Below are positions 35,170 through 48,099 of a stretch of DNA of 64,000 nt, piece after piece; positions within the stretch are counted from its first letter, which is position 1; every line of letters starts with the position of its first letter. The DNA is from Norana najaformis. Lineage: Eukaryota > Annelida > Clitellata > Crassiclitellata > Hormogastridae. The notes below the pieces were generated by a model. The model did not search any database. It worked only from the letters and a program-made list of their open reading frames with translations, and was not told the DNA's origin. A program made the position numbers and the translations under genes. The stretch covers positions 30,202,704 through 30,266,703 of the forward strand of contig OZ029918.1 of assembly GCA_964023275.1 (NCBI GenBank). The letters are read 5' to 3'.

Positions 35170-35300
35170 GTCACTTGATTTAACCCCCAGAGTCAGCTAT
35201 GGGTATGAAGTGCTTCGTATGCCGCACCGGGATTTGAACCTCGGACCCAGAGGTGAAAGAAAGGCCTTAAAGCAATCGGCCACCGATGCATATGTACGAG
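35170..35300 (-). repeat. tRNA-Ser/Leu-like SINE
   Basis: Minus strand: GCATCGGTGGCCGATTGCTT (A box of a class II tRNA) and GAGGTTCAAATCCCGGTGC (B box), then a body containing CTTCATACCCATAGC and a short tail. It is related to the head at 8,855. Confidence 0.6.
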
Positions 35301-35389
35301 CGAATGACAGTGACTTTTCGAGCACTGTTTACAAATATGAGCGACGAACCGTAACCGGCTTCTTCGACGATCGTCTGTAATACCGAATA

Positions 35390-35545
35390 TACATAATACA
35401 TATAAGCTTATATATATATACATAATACATATAAGCTTATGTATATATATATATACATAATACATATAAGCTTATATATATACACATAATACATATAAGC
35501 TTATATATATATATATACATAATACATATAAGCTTATATAAAAGT
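35390..35545. repeat. About 30-bp tandem repeat, 5 copies
   Basis: TACATAATACATATAAGCTT recurs with AAGCTT at 35,404, 35,433, 35,468, 35,498 and 35,530. Spacing varies from 29 to 35 bp because the TA linker changes length. Confidence 0.8.
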
Positions 35546-35799
35546 CGGACCAGATGAAAACCAAGTCGATCAAGAGCAACCGACTCTTCCCGTCTGTATA
35601 TTGGCATTTATATATAGTTCTATGCACACATATAGATACATACATACATGTGCATAATAGATACAGTACTTACATACGTACGTACATACATACATATATA
35701 ATATATATGCATACATACATACGTTCATGCATGCATATAGTACATACTTATGTACATGCATAAATACACACATACAACATACATGGTGCGTATACACGG

Positions 35800-35935
35800 G
35801 GACCTTAAATGGCGTGGGGCCCATTCAAACGGACAGCAGTGATGAAGGATCCCAACCGATTAATTCGTTAAAAAATGAGCAGGGTCGAGGCCATACGGTC
35901 GCCATAGAAAACGTGTACAATTACATTTACATAAG
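35800..35935 (+). repeat. SINE-like family 'GGTCGAGGCCATACGGTCGC' copy
   Basis: GGGGACCTTAAATGGCGTGG, CCCATTCAAACGGACAGCAG and GGGTCGAGGCCATACGGTCGC, then a TACAATTACATTTACAT tail. Confidence 0.75.
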
Positions 35936-36029
35936 TATATCAGTGGCCTATGCAGAGGACGTGACGGACGTATGCTCCCTTTAACTTGCGATGCCAGCTG
36001 ACATGTTTTCATAATTCTAATCTGAGAAC

Positions 36030-36300
36030 TTCTATAGCGCCACTGCAGTCACGATCAATGCATCAGTCGATGGTCGCTGCTAAGCAAAATAGCTGTGCGT
36101 GCTAAAATCCAGAAGTGAGTCCATTTGAAAGCCAGGAGGAAATCCAGGAAGAAACGGAAAGAGTCTACGAAGGAAATGAGTCCAGGAAGAGATGAGCTTT
36201 TAGTCGACATCTGAAGGCCAACACAGACTGTATACAGAGCGAACATTTGCCGGAAGACAGTTCCAGAGTGTTTACGAGGACACCGACGGAAAAGTCACAT
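36030..36300 (-). repeat. LINE 3' fragment (CGACCATCGATTG family)
   Basis: Minus strand shows GGAACTGTCTTCCGGCAAATGTTCGC (a degenerate LWNSLPANVRS tail), then the GCGACCATCGACTGATGCATTG and TGGCGCTATAGAAGTTCTCAG ending. Confidence 0.6.
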
Positions 36301-36624
36301 CTCAATCTCCACTATATTACTTGGACCCGGTCTTACTTCAAATACGCCGCAGATGATCAATGGCCTATATATATATATACAGACATCTATATACATACAT
36401 ACATGTATATAGGGAAAACATTCGCTTGGTGTCATGCCTGCAAATTCTGAAATCGTCAACATCTGCAGTAACTAAGAATCATAACTTCTACTTTTTAGTG
36501 AAAAGGTGTCCACCAGGCATGCAGTGCGCATCGTATTCGTGTATAAATATTATACATATTATGAATGCATGACTAGATATATACGTTATATACATGTTTT
36601 TCATATACATGTTTTTCTGTAGCG

Positions 36625-36705
36625 AACCTGCTCATTTTTCAATAAATTTCTCGGGTGCAACCCTTCACAACCATTCTCCGTTTGAACTAGCGCCACGCCG
36701 GGTTA
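36625..36705 (-). repeat. SINE-like family copy, inverted and diverged
   Basis: GTAGCGAACCTGCTCATTTTTCAATAAATTTCTCGGG matches the reverse complement of the family's 3' half. Confidence 0.5.
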
Positions 36706-36999
36706 GGCACCCGTCTACAGATGATATGTTCTAGGTAGAGATTTTAGATATATCCTATGTATGTTAGATTATGTATCCTAATTATATATGTTGTATATTA
36801 TAGGTTCACGTTGCCTTTATTAAACTTGTATAGACCTACGCATGTTTTCTAGAGTGACTCTGATATACTGAAACGCTTACAAATTATTCAAGTTATGAAA
36901 ACGTTAATTGTTCTCTGAACCTAAGTGAATAAATCTCTTCCAGAAAATATCTGTATCTATACTGGCTCTGATATCCTATCCAATCGACTTAGTTTCCGA

Positions 37000-37400
37000 G
37001 AAGAGGACAAGTAGGGGAGAAATGCGATTCATGTAGTGCAGCTGGTGGCATGTATCCCTCCCTTTGCAAGCCTACAAACGTCAGCCATACGATGCGCCTT
37101 GTGTCAACGCGATCCAAGTCTGCTTGTCGGAAACGACTTCAACTGCAATAAATCTCCTAGCACCACTACATAAGTCCCCCACCCCCGAATGACGACCCAC
37201 GAACTGGTGGGGTCCATCGGGCCAGAAAAGGGCGGTAGGTTAGCGGGAGGGCAGCGATATCGTCTTTAAAGCGTCGACGGGATCAGCCTCCGATTTCACT
37301 GACGGGTGAAGACCGCAAGGGAAGCGGGCGAGTGCTTTACTCTCTATGTTCCAATGCTGTTCAGTCCCCCCTTACAGTTCTGGGTTGATAAATTTACTGC
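37000..37400. other. GC-richer stretch, not identified
   Basis: Contains GTGAAGACCGCAAGGGAAGCG-like and GGGTCCATCGGGCC-like phrases but no open exon or known RNA structure that I can recognise. It is probably an old mobile element. Confidence 0.25.
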
Positions 37401-37429
37401 GATCGTATAACATCTCTTTACTCATTCTA

Positions 37430-37640
37430 TGTATATATATATATATATATCCATAACGAAATCATATATTATAGGATTCTGTAACAGATATTTATATACA
37501 TACGCATACATATATATATATGTATTTATGTAATATATTTATATACGCATACATATATATGTATTTATGTAATACGTTTATATACATACCCACACATATA
37601 TATGTATTTATGTAATATATTTGTACGTCAGTATACGTTA
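37430..37640. repeat. AT-rich tandem repeat
   Basis: ATGTATTTATGTAATA recurs three times with TTTATATACGCATACATATAT between copies, a unit of about 45-60 bp. Confidence 0.65.
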
Positions 37641-38404
37641 TATGTTTCGACAACCGTTTATTAGAGGCGATGGTTGCTTAACTCGAGGGGTAGGGAAGAG
37701 TCACAGCTGCTGATGCTGGTCTGGGTGGTGCTATATAGAATTGGAGGTGGATGAGGGTTTATTAGGCTACCCTCTTTTGTAATATGATCCTACGTAGGCA
37801 GATCTCTACCGTCGTCGTCTTAATTCGCTCTGTGATGTTTGAATTTTATCTTCACAGCCTGGCGCAGTATAAAGCGGTCGAATGTCGAATTGTCCCTATT
37901 CGATAGCAGCGTTCGTCACACGCCATTAGTTTATCGAAGCCGTCACGGTTACCGATGTATAACAAGTCAAGCGTGACCAGATTCTGCACCTTGCTTGAGA
38001 TTCTGTCGTGGCGGACAAAATTATTGATGCGATATCTTGAGCAGACTTTTCGTCCGACTCCGGTAGACTTCGTGCTCGTCTCATGCGCAATCGCAGAAAA
38101 GTTGCTTCAGGGAGACCAGCTTAATTATTCATGCATCCATTCTAATAAACAACAGTCATATTATCATATCATGTAGGTCAAAGGCCTACATGACCTCTCA
38201 TCTACACCCTCATTTTTAGTTTCACATTCTTCATTCGTTGAATTTATGTAGTGCTGTTTGCAAGATGAACTCAGTTATATGATTGTTGTGAAAAAAGTAA
38301 TAACTATCGGAGCGGAAGATTAATATCGTTTTGAGTTTAGAAAGTTGGTTTAATTATATTTACCAATTAAACTGCAGGTTGCCTGCACATTATACATGAG
38401 TTAA

Positions 38405-38405
38405 C

Positions 38406-38479
<74 letters not shown>

Positions 38480-38482
38480 GGA
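38405..38482. repeat. (ACAG)n microsatellite
   Basis: About 19 CAGA units. Confidence 0.95.
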
Positions 38483-38611
38483 CGGATATAGGGCCTAGAA
38501 AATTAGAAAAATAGAGGGACAGAGACAGACGGAAAGTGAAAGACGGAGGGCTGGATGGAGAATGAAGAAATGAAGAAAGACGGAAAGACTAACAATCCTG
38601 CACAAATACAT

Positions 38612-38680
<69 letters not shown>
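38612..38680. repeat. (GA)n microsatellite
   Basis: About 33 GA units, followed by a GGAGGA-rich stretch. Confidence 0.95.
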
Positions 38681-38683
<3 letters not shown>

Positions 38684-38763
38684 ACCAGGAGGAGGGGTGG
38701 GAGGAGGAGGAGGAAGAAGAGGAGGAGAAAATACGCATACACTCACACATACACTAGAGATCA

Positions 38764-39065
<302 letters not shown>

Positions 39066-39266
39066 CTTCCGGCTCACGCCCACGCTTAAGGCCTGTAGCT
39101 ACATTTACGCCTACACGAGTGTACGCCTACACAACTGAGTTCACAGGGCTGTTTGTTCACATGTTTCGTCGGTTAAATTCACTGAAATAATGGCCGTTTA
39201 ATTAAAATTTAATCGGCTACCGTATAAATCCGGCACATGTTTACGAGCCGAAGAAGAATCGATTCA

Positions 39267-39453
39267 TTAAGTTTCATTTACGACTGCATACATCAAGGCG
39301 TTCTTCATTTGGAAGCCCTTTGCACGCTTAGTATCCATGGAGTCGGTATATGCCCCGGTCAAAAGAGGGATTGTTGCTGATGCTGACGCAGTGGGTAGTA
39401 AGTGTGTTGCAAATTGCATCCTTTTATTACAGCCACCTGTATACTTCCGATTA
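39267..39453 (-). CDS. Membrane-protein gene, exon 3 (cytosolic tail, tentative)
   Basis: Begins after GTGCGAG at 39,454. AG plus T completes a Ser codon, and the frame then stays open to the stop at 39,267. The acceptor has a poor pyrimidine tract, so an alternative last exon is possible. Confidence 0.4.
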
Positions 39454-42237
39454 CTCGCACACGTGACACATGCCCAACTTGTCATCGTTAGACATACGAT
39501 AGAGATTTGATTTTGTATAAGTCTGTATGGCAACGATGTTTCACAAAATTTGAGTAGGCACAATCGTGAGTACAGGCTATAATATATTATATTATACTAC
39601 ACATATACATGTATATGCATATGAAATATATATAAATATATATACACGTCTAAGTGGGAATGTACGATTGGCTTCCGTTGATTTTCTTATAATTAGTCAT
39701 CAATAAAACTTCTAATGGATGACATTAATTGGCCAATTAACGTAAGACACTATACATCGGTATGCGTCACTTGAAAAGGGTGCATCATGCCTAAGTTTAT
39801 CAAATGCATAGTATGAGTGGGCTTATACATGTTATATTCAGACCGGATATTGCTGGAGATATAGGCCTACAGCGTGGTATACAATGATACATATATAAAA
39901 GAGGCCCTAATGTTCTTCTACTTCTAAGGCATAAGATTGATGTGAATGAAGAGAGAACTCATTGCTTGATCTAATTACGATTATGCGTCAGATAGCACCG
40001 GACATCTGTAATGCGCGTTAAAGACCTTCTGCTGTAGCCCCTATTTTGCTTGTGTATGCAGTATGTATATTCGTACACGTTTAACTATCAAGTAAACATA
40101 GACAACTCGTCCTACACGCCTACACTCAACTTATTATACATGTACATCTGGACATTTATATAGCGCCTTTTAAGGGTTACACAGCGGTTTTATATATCCA
40201 CGGAGCATCGTTGACTTTTATTCCGAGTACCTGCAAAGACAACATCAAATCATGCGTAAATTGAACGGCACCTTAACAGCATGCTCTGATGAGTAGACGT
40301 ATGCAGTAGGCCTAAGCAGTAGGCCTAAGTAGGGGCCTAAGCAGTAGACCGATTCTGTAGGCCTAAGCAGTAGGCCTAAGCAAGGCTAAGTAGGCCTAAG
40401 CAGTAGGCCTAAGCAGTAGACCGATTCAGTAGGTCTAAGCAGTAGACCGATTCTGTAGGCCTAGGCATTAGGCCTAAGCAGTAGGCCTAAGCAGTGGACC
40501 GATTCAGTAGGTCTAAGCAGTAGACCGATTCTGTAGGCCTAAGCATTAGGCCTAAGCAGCAGGCCTAGGCAGTGGACCGATTAATTAGCCTAAGCAGCAG
40601 GTCTAAGTAAGAGGGCTCGAAGCAACATACCATATACACATATAGGGCCTACATACCAAGAATAACATGTATACTTTCCAGAATATGGTGATCGAGAGGA
40701 TCGCCCTTTAGGCCTAACAGTGTTACAAAGTCAACCAAGGATGGTTGTTGAGATGGCAGGTGCTTCGCATTGTATTGTATTTATGACTTTGTATAGCGCC
40801 ACTTTAAGAACAAATTACTAAATGGCGAGAGTAAATGAGGAGTGCCTGCTTGAAGTGGATAGTCTTAGGTGGGGGAAGACAGGGCACAGAGCGAAGATCG
40901 CGCTTGACATGGTCTCCTTAAGAGAGTCCAAGACAATCGTGCAACCTGGTTCCTATCATAGGAAGCAATGTCCAGTCAGGAGACAATAAAGTCGCAGTAG
41001 TCGAGTCAAGTCAGAATGAGACTGTGTAGAAATGTTCTCAGCAATGAGATTGAAGCTGTCGAAACCTTCTAAGGTGTGTCTGTGTGTGCGTGTATGTGTG
41101 TGTCTGCGTATGTGTGTATATGTGTCTGCGCGCACGTGTGTGTGCCTGAGTGTGTTTGTGTGTGTCTGACTGTGTTTGTATGTGTGTGTCTGTGTGTGTC
41201 TGTGTGTGTGTGCGTGTGTGTCTGCATGTGTGTGTGTCTGTGTGTGTGTGCATTTCTGCGTGTATCCTGTGTGCCGTATCTGACTGTATGAGTATATGAG
41301 TATGATGCGTGGTGGCCAACCTGATGAAGCAGTAGATGACGACTGTTCCAGTGAAAAAGGCGAAGATAAGAACATACTCAACGCTGATGTCACCGATCCC
41401 AGAAGACAAAGGCTCTGCAACATATAGGCGTATACTCAGCGGCGGATCCAGGATTGCTTGGGCGGGGGGCAAGGGCATTTCCAGAGGGACGCCGCATTCT
41501 GGCAGTCCACCATGCACGGGTCTGGTCTGAGGGACGCCGCCGTATAACCAACTGGGCCCCGCACTTATAGATAAATCTGCCACTGAGGGTTCTGTTTGGT
41601 CGACCACCTGTTTTCTTAGACTTACCTGCAGGTTCTAATCTATTTAAATTAGGACGGTCTTTGTCAGCTGGTGGCCATTCCTCTCCTCAAGGAACCGACA
41701 ATGCATCGCCGTAGCACTAATTTCTAGCGAGTTCGCTAGGGGACGCAAGTGGAACAGAAATCCTGAAATATACCTCTGGTTGGGATTCAGTAATGTACCT
41801 TATTGTTTTGCGGCTGAGTTCGCTGGAGAGGGGATGAGAAATTCTTAAATATGACTGTTATGATTCCATGTAAATGTAAATGTACACTTTTTCTATAGCG
41901 ACCGTATGGCCTCGACCCTACTCATGTTTCAATGTATTAATCAGACGAGATCCTTCTCCACTGTTGGAGAAAGACAAAACCAAAGTCGCATGTACGCACC
42001 TTCATACTGGAGACTGTAGAGCTGGTCTTTAGGGATTAGCGCTTTGGTGCTGGAATTTTGCAACGGATCTTGGCTCTGGTAGGCGCAGACGATGGGATGC
42101 TGAGGCTGAGAGTCATCCTGTTGCGTCCAGTTGAGATACTCGTACAACCGTCCTCTGCAGTCATCCGTTTCCGAAGGAGACCAATTCACGAGGAACACGA
42201 GGAGCCCGAGAGCAAGAGCTGCGAAGACCGTCCTCAT
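39267..42237 (-). CDS. Small single-pass membrane protein, three exons, unrecognised
   Basis: Assembled coding exons are 42,237-42,000, 41,414-41,321 and 39,453-39,267, with phases 1 and 2 that agree, giving about 172 residues. Residues 1-21 form a signal peptide (MRTVFAALALGLLVFLV core). The short ectodomain has two Cys and N-glycosylation sequons (LNWT and QNSS). Exon 2 encodes a transmembrane helix (EYVLIFAFFTGTVVIYCFI). The last exon is a polar tail ending MYAVVNET. The layout is a type I membrane protein at the cell surface or in the secretory pathway. I know no family match. Two ATTAAA signals follow the stop (minus of 39,197-39,215). Exons 1 and 2 are well supported; the third rests on a weak acceptor but fits phase and frame. 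Confidence 0.55.
40150..40200 (-). repeat. Inverted retroposon 3' end
   Basis: TTTATATAGCGCCTTTTAAGGGTTAC is the reverse complement of the common GGCGCTATATAAA ending. Confidence 0.45.
40300..40615. repeat. TAGGCCTAAGCAG minisatellite
   Basis: At least 15 copies of a 13-14-bp unit, TAGGCCTAAGCAG, with a recurring variant TAGACCGATTCTG placed every two to three units. It lies in the second intron of the membrane-protein gene. Confidence 0.85.
40785..41060. repeat. Diverged retroposon-like stretch
   Basis: GACTTTGTATAGCGCCACTTTAAG starts it. The following AAAGTCGCAGTAGTCGAGTC-type sequence resembles phrases seen in LINE bodies of many animals. No open frame. Confidence 0.35.
41072..41270. repeat. 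(GT)n-rich microsatellite
   Basis: Interrupted TGTGTGTCTG repeats inside the membrane-protein gene's second intron. They extend false frames on both strands. Confidence 0.9.
41321..41414 (-). CDS. Membrane-protein gene, exon 2 (transmembrane helix)
   Basis: Acceptor TGTTGCAG/AG and donor ATCAG/GTTGGC bound a 94-bp exon encoding EPLSSGIGDISVEYVLIF and the rest of one membrane helix. Confidence 0.6.
41437..41585. mobile_element. hAT-like MITE, second copy
   Basis: Begins CAGCGGCGGATCCAGGATT and ends AAATCTGCCACTG, imperfect inverted repeats shared with the element at 24,379. Both also share AGAGGG and GTCTGGTCTGAGGG inside. The flanking 8-mers do not match. Confidence 0.55.
41690..41790 (-). 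repeat. tRNA-Asp-like SINE fragment
   Basis: GCGAGTTCGCTAGGGGACGCAAGTGGAACAGAAATCC matches the region between body and head of that family, but the tRNA-like head itself is degenerate. Confidence 0.45.
41885..41975 (-). repeat. SINE-like family 'GGTCGAGGCCATACGGTCGC' copy, inverted
   Basis: TCTATAGCGACCGTATGGCCTCGACCCTACTCATG, then CGAGATCCTTCTCCACTG: the inverted 3' half of the family, in the first intron of the membrane-protein gene. Confidence 0.6.
42000..42237 (-). CDS. Membrane-protein gene, exon 1 (signal peptide, ectodomain)
   Basis: ATG at 42,237. The donor GAAG/GTGCGT at 42,000 leaves phase 1. The hydrophobic stretch directly after the start is a convincing signal peptide. Confidence 0.6.
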
Positions 42238-42597
42238 GCCTGCGAGGACTCCAGAGGTGTTGTTGTATGTAGCAGGGTACAATTGTCCTCAGCAGCAAGA
42301 GGACAGACGATTGGCAGACGGTGTTGCATGTAGCAGGGCGAAATTGTCCTCAGCAGTACGTGGATACAAGATGATTAAACGTCGTTGTAGGGAGCAGGAC
42401 ACAACTGTCCTCATCAGTACAAGGACAGACGATGATTAGAATAGATCTGCAAAGGCTGATAGCCTGTCGGTTAGTCCAATCGCTATAGGCAAGGCTAACA
42501 GAACAATGGTTCACTTTGGAATCCATGGCAACGTGAAGTCATTATGCCGCTATGGTGATTTAGTTGCTCTCATAATGGTAACAGTAGTGACGGTAAA

Positions 42598-42649
42598 AGT
42601 AATAGTAGCAGTAGCAGTAGCAGTAGTGGTAGTAGTAGTAGTAGTAGTG

Positions 42650-42704
<55 letters not shown>

Positions 42705-42724
42705 CAGTAGCAGTAGTAGTAGTA

Positions 42725-42759
<35 letters not shown>

Positions 42760-42765
42760 TGTCTC
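42598..42765. repeat. (AGT)n then (AAT)n microsatellite
   Basis: AGTAGCAGTAGT repeats change to AATAAT, giving false polyVal/Ile or polyThr/Leu frames. Confidence 0.95.
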
Positions 42766-42849
42766 CGGACTAATTTTTTCACCACCTGAGGGATTATACC
42801 TACCTCGGGTAAAAAAATAAAAAAAAAATATAAAAAAATAAAAAAATAA

Positions 42850-42873
42850 ATAATAATAATAATGATGATGATG

Positions 42874-42941
<68 letters not shown>

Positions 42942-42942
42942 C
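42850..42942. repeat. (AAT)n microsatellite
   Basis: About 30 AAT units with three ATG variants. Confidence 0.95.
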
Positions 42943-43693
42943 AATGAGCTTTACGTTCAGCATATTAAGACTTGTCTTATGGGCGAGACAAAATCCGTAT
43001 GACAATTGTCGTGATGTCATAACTGTTTGTCGCAAACAAATGCTTTATGCTGTGACCCTGAATCAGAATTTTCAAATGATCGACGGAGAAAAGGACAGGG
43101 TTGTCAGTCTGAGGTAGGCGAGAGAAGACGGAAGAAGAAGTGTCTTTGTGTCTTTTAGCTGTTTTTAGCTGTGTGTCAACACCGGGCTTAAGATCCGAAA
43201 ACCATGCAAGGCCAGAGAGCCTCGGATCCGGGAATTGTAACGGTACGATAATGTTCAGACATATTGCAAATACAAATGAATATATATATATATATATATA
43301 TATATAACTGAATATTTAAATACATACATACGTTGTAGTTTAGAAAAGTGGCGACGTTTCAGTAATCTAAGCATTATTTGCTAACAATGAAGTTGTTCTA
43401 AATGAAGGTTAACGACACTTTGGCCGGCGCGTATTCAGGCAACGCTTTGGTGTGGTGCTTAAAAGTTGCTACATTAAGGATCTGCATAGATACACATACA
43501 CATTCACACATATGTGGGACATACATACATATGTGTGTACATGCAATCGAAACCATACATGCATACATGAGCCTATATACATTCATACATACATAAACAT
43601 ACGCATACATTTATATAGCAGTTCCGTTAGGAGCAAATCGCTGCCAGCAGAGACAACTGTTGTCAGTTGAGGTCTGTGTTTTCTTGCCAACAG

Positions 43694-44045
43694 GCGTATA
43701 AGTTGCAGAGTTCCCCAAGAAAAAGGAACATGACTGTGACATTCCCGTCATGGGACTTACCCGACGTCGTTGGGGCCTTTCCCGGTTCGGTGCCACCCAT
43801 TTCGGTCCGTCGATCTTCGGGGAAGGAAGAAGCAAGGGGGTCATCGGCGGGTCGAAGGTCAACAGAAGAAGCAAAGGGGTCATCGGCGGGTCGAAGGTCA
43901 ACAGCCGCGTTCGCTGACCCCGATTACTTCACCAGACCGTCGATAGGTGTCGCCCGTCACGATGACCTCCGTTTGCCCTTTGACACCGATCCAGTTCCAA
44001 GGACGAGCAGGACTCTTCCCAGAACCACATCCGCCGAAGTATTAG
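43694..44045 (+). CDS. EF-hand-like gene, exon 1 found (Ser/Arg-rich, 39-bp duplication)
   Basis: Acceptor TTTTCTTGCCAACAG/GCG at 43,693; first in-frame ATG at 43,730 (MTVTFPSWDLPDVVG). A 39-bp tandem duplication encodes EEARGSSAGRRST then EEAKGSSAGRRST. Donor TTAG/GTCCGT at 44,045, phase 1. If the ATG is the true start, the acceptor is only a 5' UTR junction. Confidence 0.5.
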
Positions 44046-47000
44046 GTCCGTTCGTTTGCATGTATTATTGCGTCACTTATGACGTAGGCCTAATGTAATC
44101 GGCCAAAATTTATATTGCGCCTCTTTAATCGGGGATCATTAATATTGCGCATGCATTACATGTTACACTTTTAAATATAGATCGACCTCGTAACTTTCTT
44201 CAACGGATTTCTTCAATGCATTTCAAGCTCTTTTGGAGGCTCTAATCTCATCTCCAACTGCACTGGTCCTCTATTAGACCAGGTCTTCTGACTCTCTTAA
44301 TCTGTCAATTGGACAATTCCGTGTTCAAGAACAGCTGTCAGCAGGAGTGCCTTTTCTGTCCGCTGGTCCTAGACTCTGGAACTCTCTGCCGGCAAATGTT
44401 CGCTCTGCAAAGTCTGTTTTGGTTTTCAGATCTCGACTAAAACTCACCTCTTCCTGGATTTTTTCATTTCTTGATAAACTGTTTTTGTGTCTTATCCGAT
44501 TCCCTTCTTGACGTGTTGGGGGCGGACTCGCCCTGGAATTGACTTGCACGACGATTTTACTTAACAACGACCATCGACTGATACATTGAGCATAATTACA
44601 CTGGCGCTATAGAAGTTCTCAGATTATCATTATTATTGTAATATGACTTTCATATATAACCAAATACTGTTGTCATTTAATTAGGATCATTTATATTGCG
44701 CCTATATTATAGTATGATCTTTTTATAGGCCACGTTGAATCTGCAAATGCATGGAATTATAACTGGTACTGTCCAAACTCCAAAGGAAATTTTCTATACA
44801 TTTCAAATCGTTCATTTTCCATCTTCTACACAGTCGACTGAGGCTTTCCATACGGACATCAGTGTACTCTGTTATACTGCACTGTATTATATTGCATTGT
44901 TTTAATGCTTTAAATTCAGGCCTGCTGAAGAACAGTAGGCCTACAATGCACAACAATAAAAGGCATTACAACACAACAGAGCAGGCCTGCAGTACAGGAC
45001 AGTGTTTACGTAGTAAATGTTCGATATATATTCGATATACTGTGCATACTCGGTAACTTAAGTACTCTAAAGCAACATGCAAAACCGGATTGGTGAGTTT
45101 GTTTCCGAGCCAGCTCGAAATCGGAAGTAATCAAAATTGGCTTAGAAGAGCGCATAGGAGTGACTTGTGGAAAGATGGAACATGGAACACTTGCCGAGCT
45201 TTTGTTTCGCATGAATTAATCTGAATTTTTCTTGGTTCCATTTTAATTTTCAGGGTACTCGAGCGATCCACTGATGACAACGATCTACGTACCTGAGACG
45301 AACGAACTACCCGACTGGTACGTCGAATTGACCCCACAGCAAATGCAACTATTCCATAAGGTTCGTACGGCAGAAAAAATCCTATATCGATTCCTTGTCT
45401 TAGCCTTATCATTCTCGCCGATCCAATTTCAAACACCATCCTCATCGATGAATTCACTGATGGATTAATTGATGGATTGGCTGATGGATTGATTAACTGA
45501 CTGATTGATTTGCAGATTGGTGGATTGAATGACGGACTGATGGCTGTATTGATTGATGGATTGATTTTTGCATTCACTGATAGATTGATTGATTTATGGA
45601 CTGATTGGTCGATTATGGATTGGTGGATTTATTCACTAATGAACTGATTGACGGATTCACTAATAGATTGATTGATGGATTGATTGATGGACAGATTCCT
45701 GTACTGATCGATATATAGACTGATTCATTAGCTGATTCATGGACTGATCTATGGAATGATTGGTGTTATAGATTCTTCGTCTGTTGGACGCACGCGAACT
45801 GTCTGTTCTGGATCGAAGCGAGCTGTTCGATCTGCTGAAAAGTGTGATCGATGAAGTCACTCAGACTCAGGTCAATCAGGCGATCGATGACCTTCAGGAG
45901 AGATCATCTCAAGGACAAGTGGACTTTGATGAGTTCCTGTACGCTTTGGCAGAGGTGGATAAATCGGTTGCTGAGGAGGGTAGGCAGGAGGAGGAAGAGC
46001 AGGAGACAATTGATGGAAAGAAGAGAAAAGGCAAGCACTTGAACACATACATTATGCATATATAAATATGTATATATAAATATGTGTATATCTATATAAA
46101 TATGTCTATATATAAATATATATGTGTGTGTGTGTGTATTTGCGCGCCCGTGTGAGCATCATAACTTCCCAAATTATAGTGATTTATGACGAAGACTGCA
46201 AAATGATGACGAAAATCAAGATGATAATGACACTGATGATGACGAGGATGGTGTTGCTTTCTCCAATGCTCCACCCAACACCCGCCACCGCATTAATAAC
46301 AGGCGCTGTTGAACTCTCCATATTAGATCCGAATAGATCCGATCCGATCAGATAGATTAGTTTCCCACTACTTCAAATGCCAAATAATAAATTAGGGTCA
46401 ATCGCTTATTATAATCACCAAAATGTATGTACAATAGGCCTATTTTATTACGTTACGTATTATATTATGATATGGTAGATTTTTACAAATGCCACCCTGG
46501 TTAGTCTTCCCATTTCTCTCAGCTTAGGCATAACCCACCCTATAACCTCCTCTTCCATCCTCTCTCTGGTCTCCTGGCAACCGGACTTGGTTCTTGACAT
46601 GGCATCTTTGGACAACCCCACGGACTTGACGCAGCGCTTATGAATAAGAGCTTAGCATTAAGTAGCACTTCACAAATTTCGAGTTTACGATTACGATAAT
46701 ATATATTACATGTTATTACATGTTTAACGATGTAATGTGTCCGGTGGACTGACGTGGTTGTGTCTGTTTGGTCGGTTGGTGTAGGGGTTAAAAGGTATTC
46801 GTTGGCGCAGAAGGTTTACTACAGCGCTATAGCAATGTTTTCGGTCCTTGGTGCGATCCAGTCCCCTCTGGAACTGCAGCGTAAGCACAAGGCCAGGGAG
46901 GACCGTGGTCCACACCTGCTTGGTCACTTCCTCCAGTCCAAGACACGCAAGCTCGGCAGGTCGAAGGGACTGCTGAAGAATCTGATGGAGCAGATGCTTC

Positions 47001-47368
47001 GAGATGCCAGAGGCCAGTTTTCGCCCTACATTCACCCTCTGCCCTTTGTACGCATCGGGAAAAGGCGCAGAACCCCTCCTCACCAGTGTCCCCGAAAGAA
47101 ACAGACCTACCCTGAGGAGGATGGAGAGGCCAGCGACGGGGAACAACGACCATCGGTGGGTTAGTGATTATGAGGAGGATGATGATGATGATAATAATAA
47201 GTGCATTAATATTACATTAATAGTGTACATAATAACATAATAATAATAATAATGTAAGTTTTCTTATTATTAACACAATATTATTATCGCTGTTGTTGTT
47301 ATTACTTTTATAGCCAAGGTAAAAAAAGTAATAGGCGTGCCGCCAAAGATGAAGGTATGCGCTTGCGA

Positions 47369-47441
<73 letters not shown>

Positions 47442-48068
47442 TCAACAATATTTCAACAAAAGTAATAACTAAAACAATAATAACAATTTGTAATAATAAT
47501 ATTTGTAAAAATAGCAAATACTAGGCCTAAATTATTACTAGAGTACTAATACTAATAGTAATACCACAAGAAATAATCACAATATTAATAATAAAAAGTA
47601 AATATTAGCAATAATGAGGATAAAGATAGGCTAAAATTTTCTCGCAATAGAAAACCAATAAGTTTACGGATATTGTTTATGAAGATCATCAAATGAGCAC
47701 GGAGACATATAAAATATACACTGTCGCTATTTATTTATTTGTATGTTTATTGGTTAATTGGTTTCTAGGTGAGAGCATCGTTTAAGATTCAGGAGCTGTC
47801 TCCCGTTGCTATGGCAGCGTTCCGGAAGATGAGTCTAGCTGCTGAGAACAAGGAGCATGCGGATGGATTCGTAGAAGAAAAGGAAATATTCCTCGACGAT
47901 GACGATTTCGCTGTAGGCAAATCTTTGATTATCCCTAGGCATAAAAACTGTAGATGACAATCGGCACATAAAGCATTGACAAAACTCTCACCAAGTGTCT
48001 GCGTGCGTGCGTGAGCGTGCGTGTGCGTGCGTGTGCGTGCGTGTGCGTGCGTGTGCGTGTGTAATGTC

Positions 48069-48099
<31 letters not shown>

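Noticed and set aside
42506-43035. PolyVal / polyThr / polyTyr frames
   Set aside because: AGT and AAT microsatellites.
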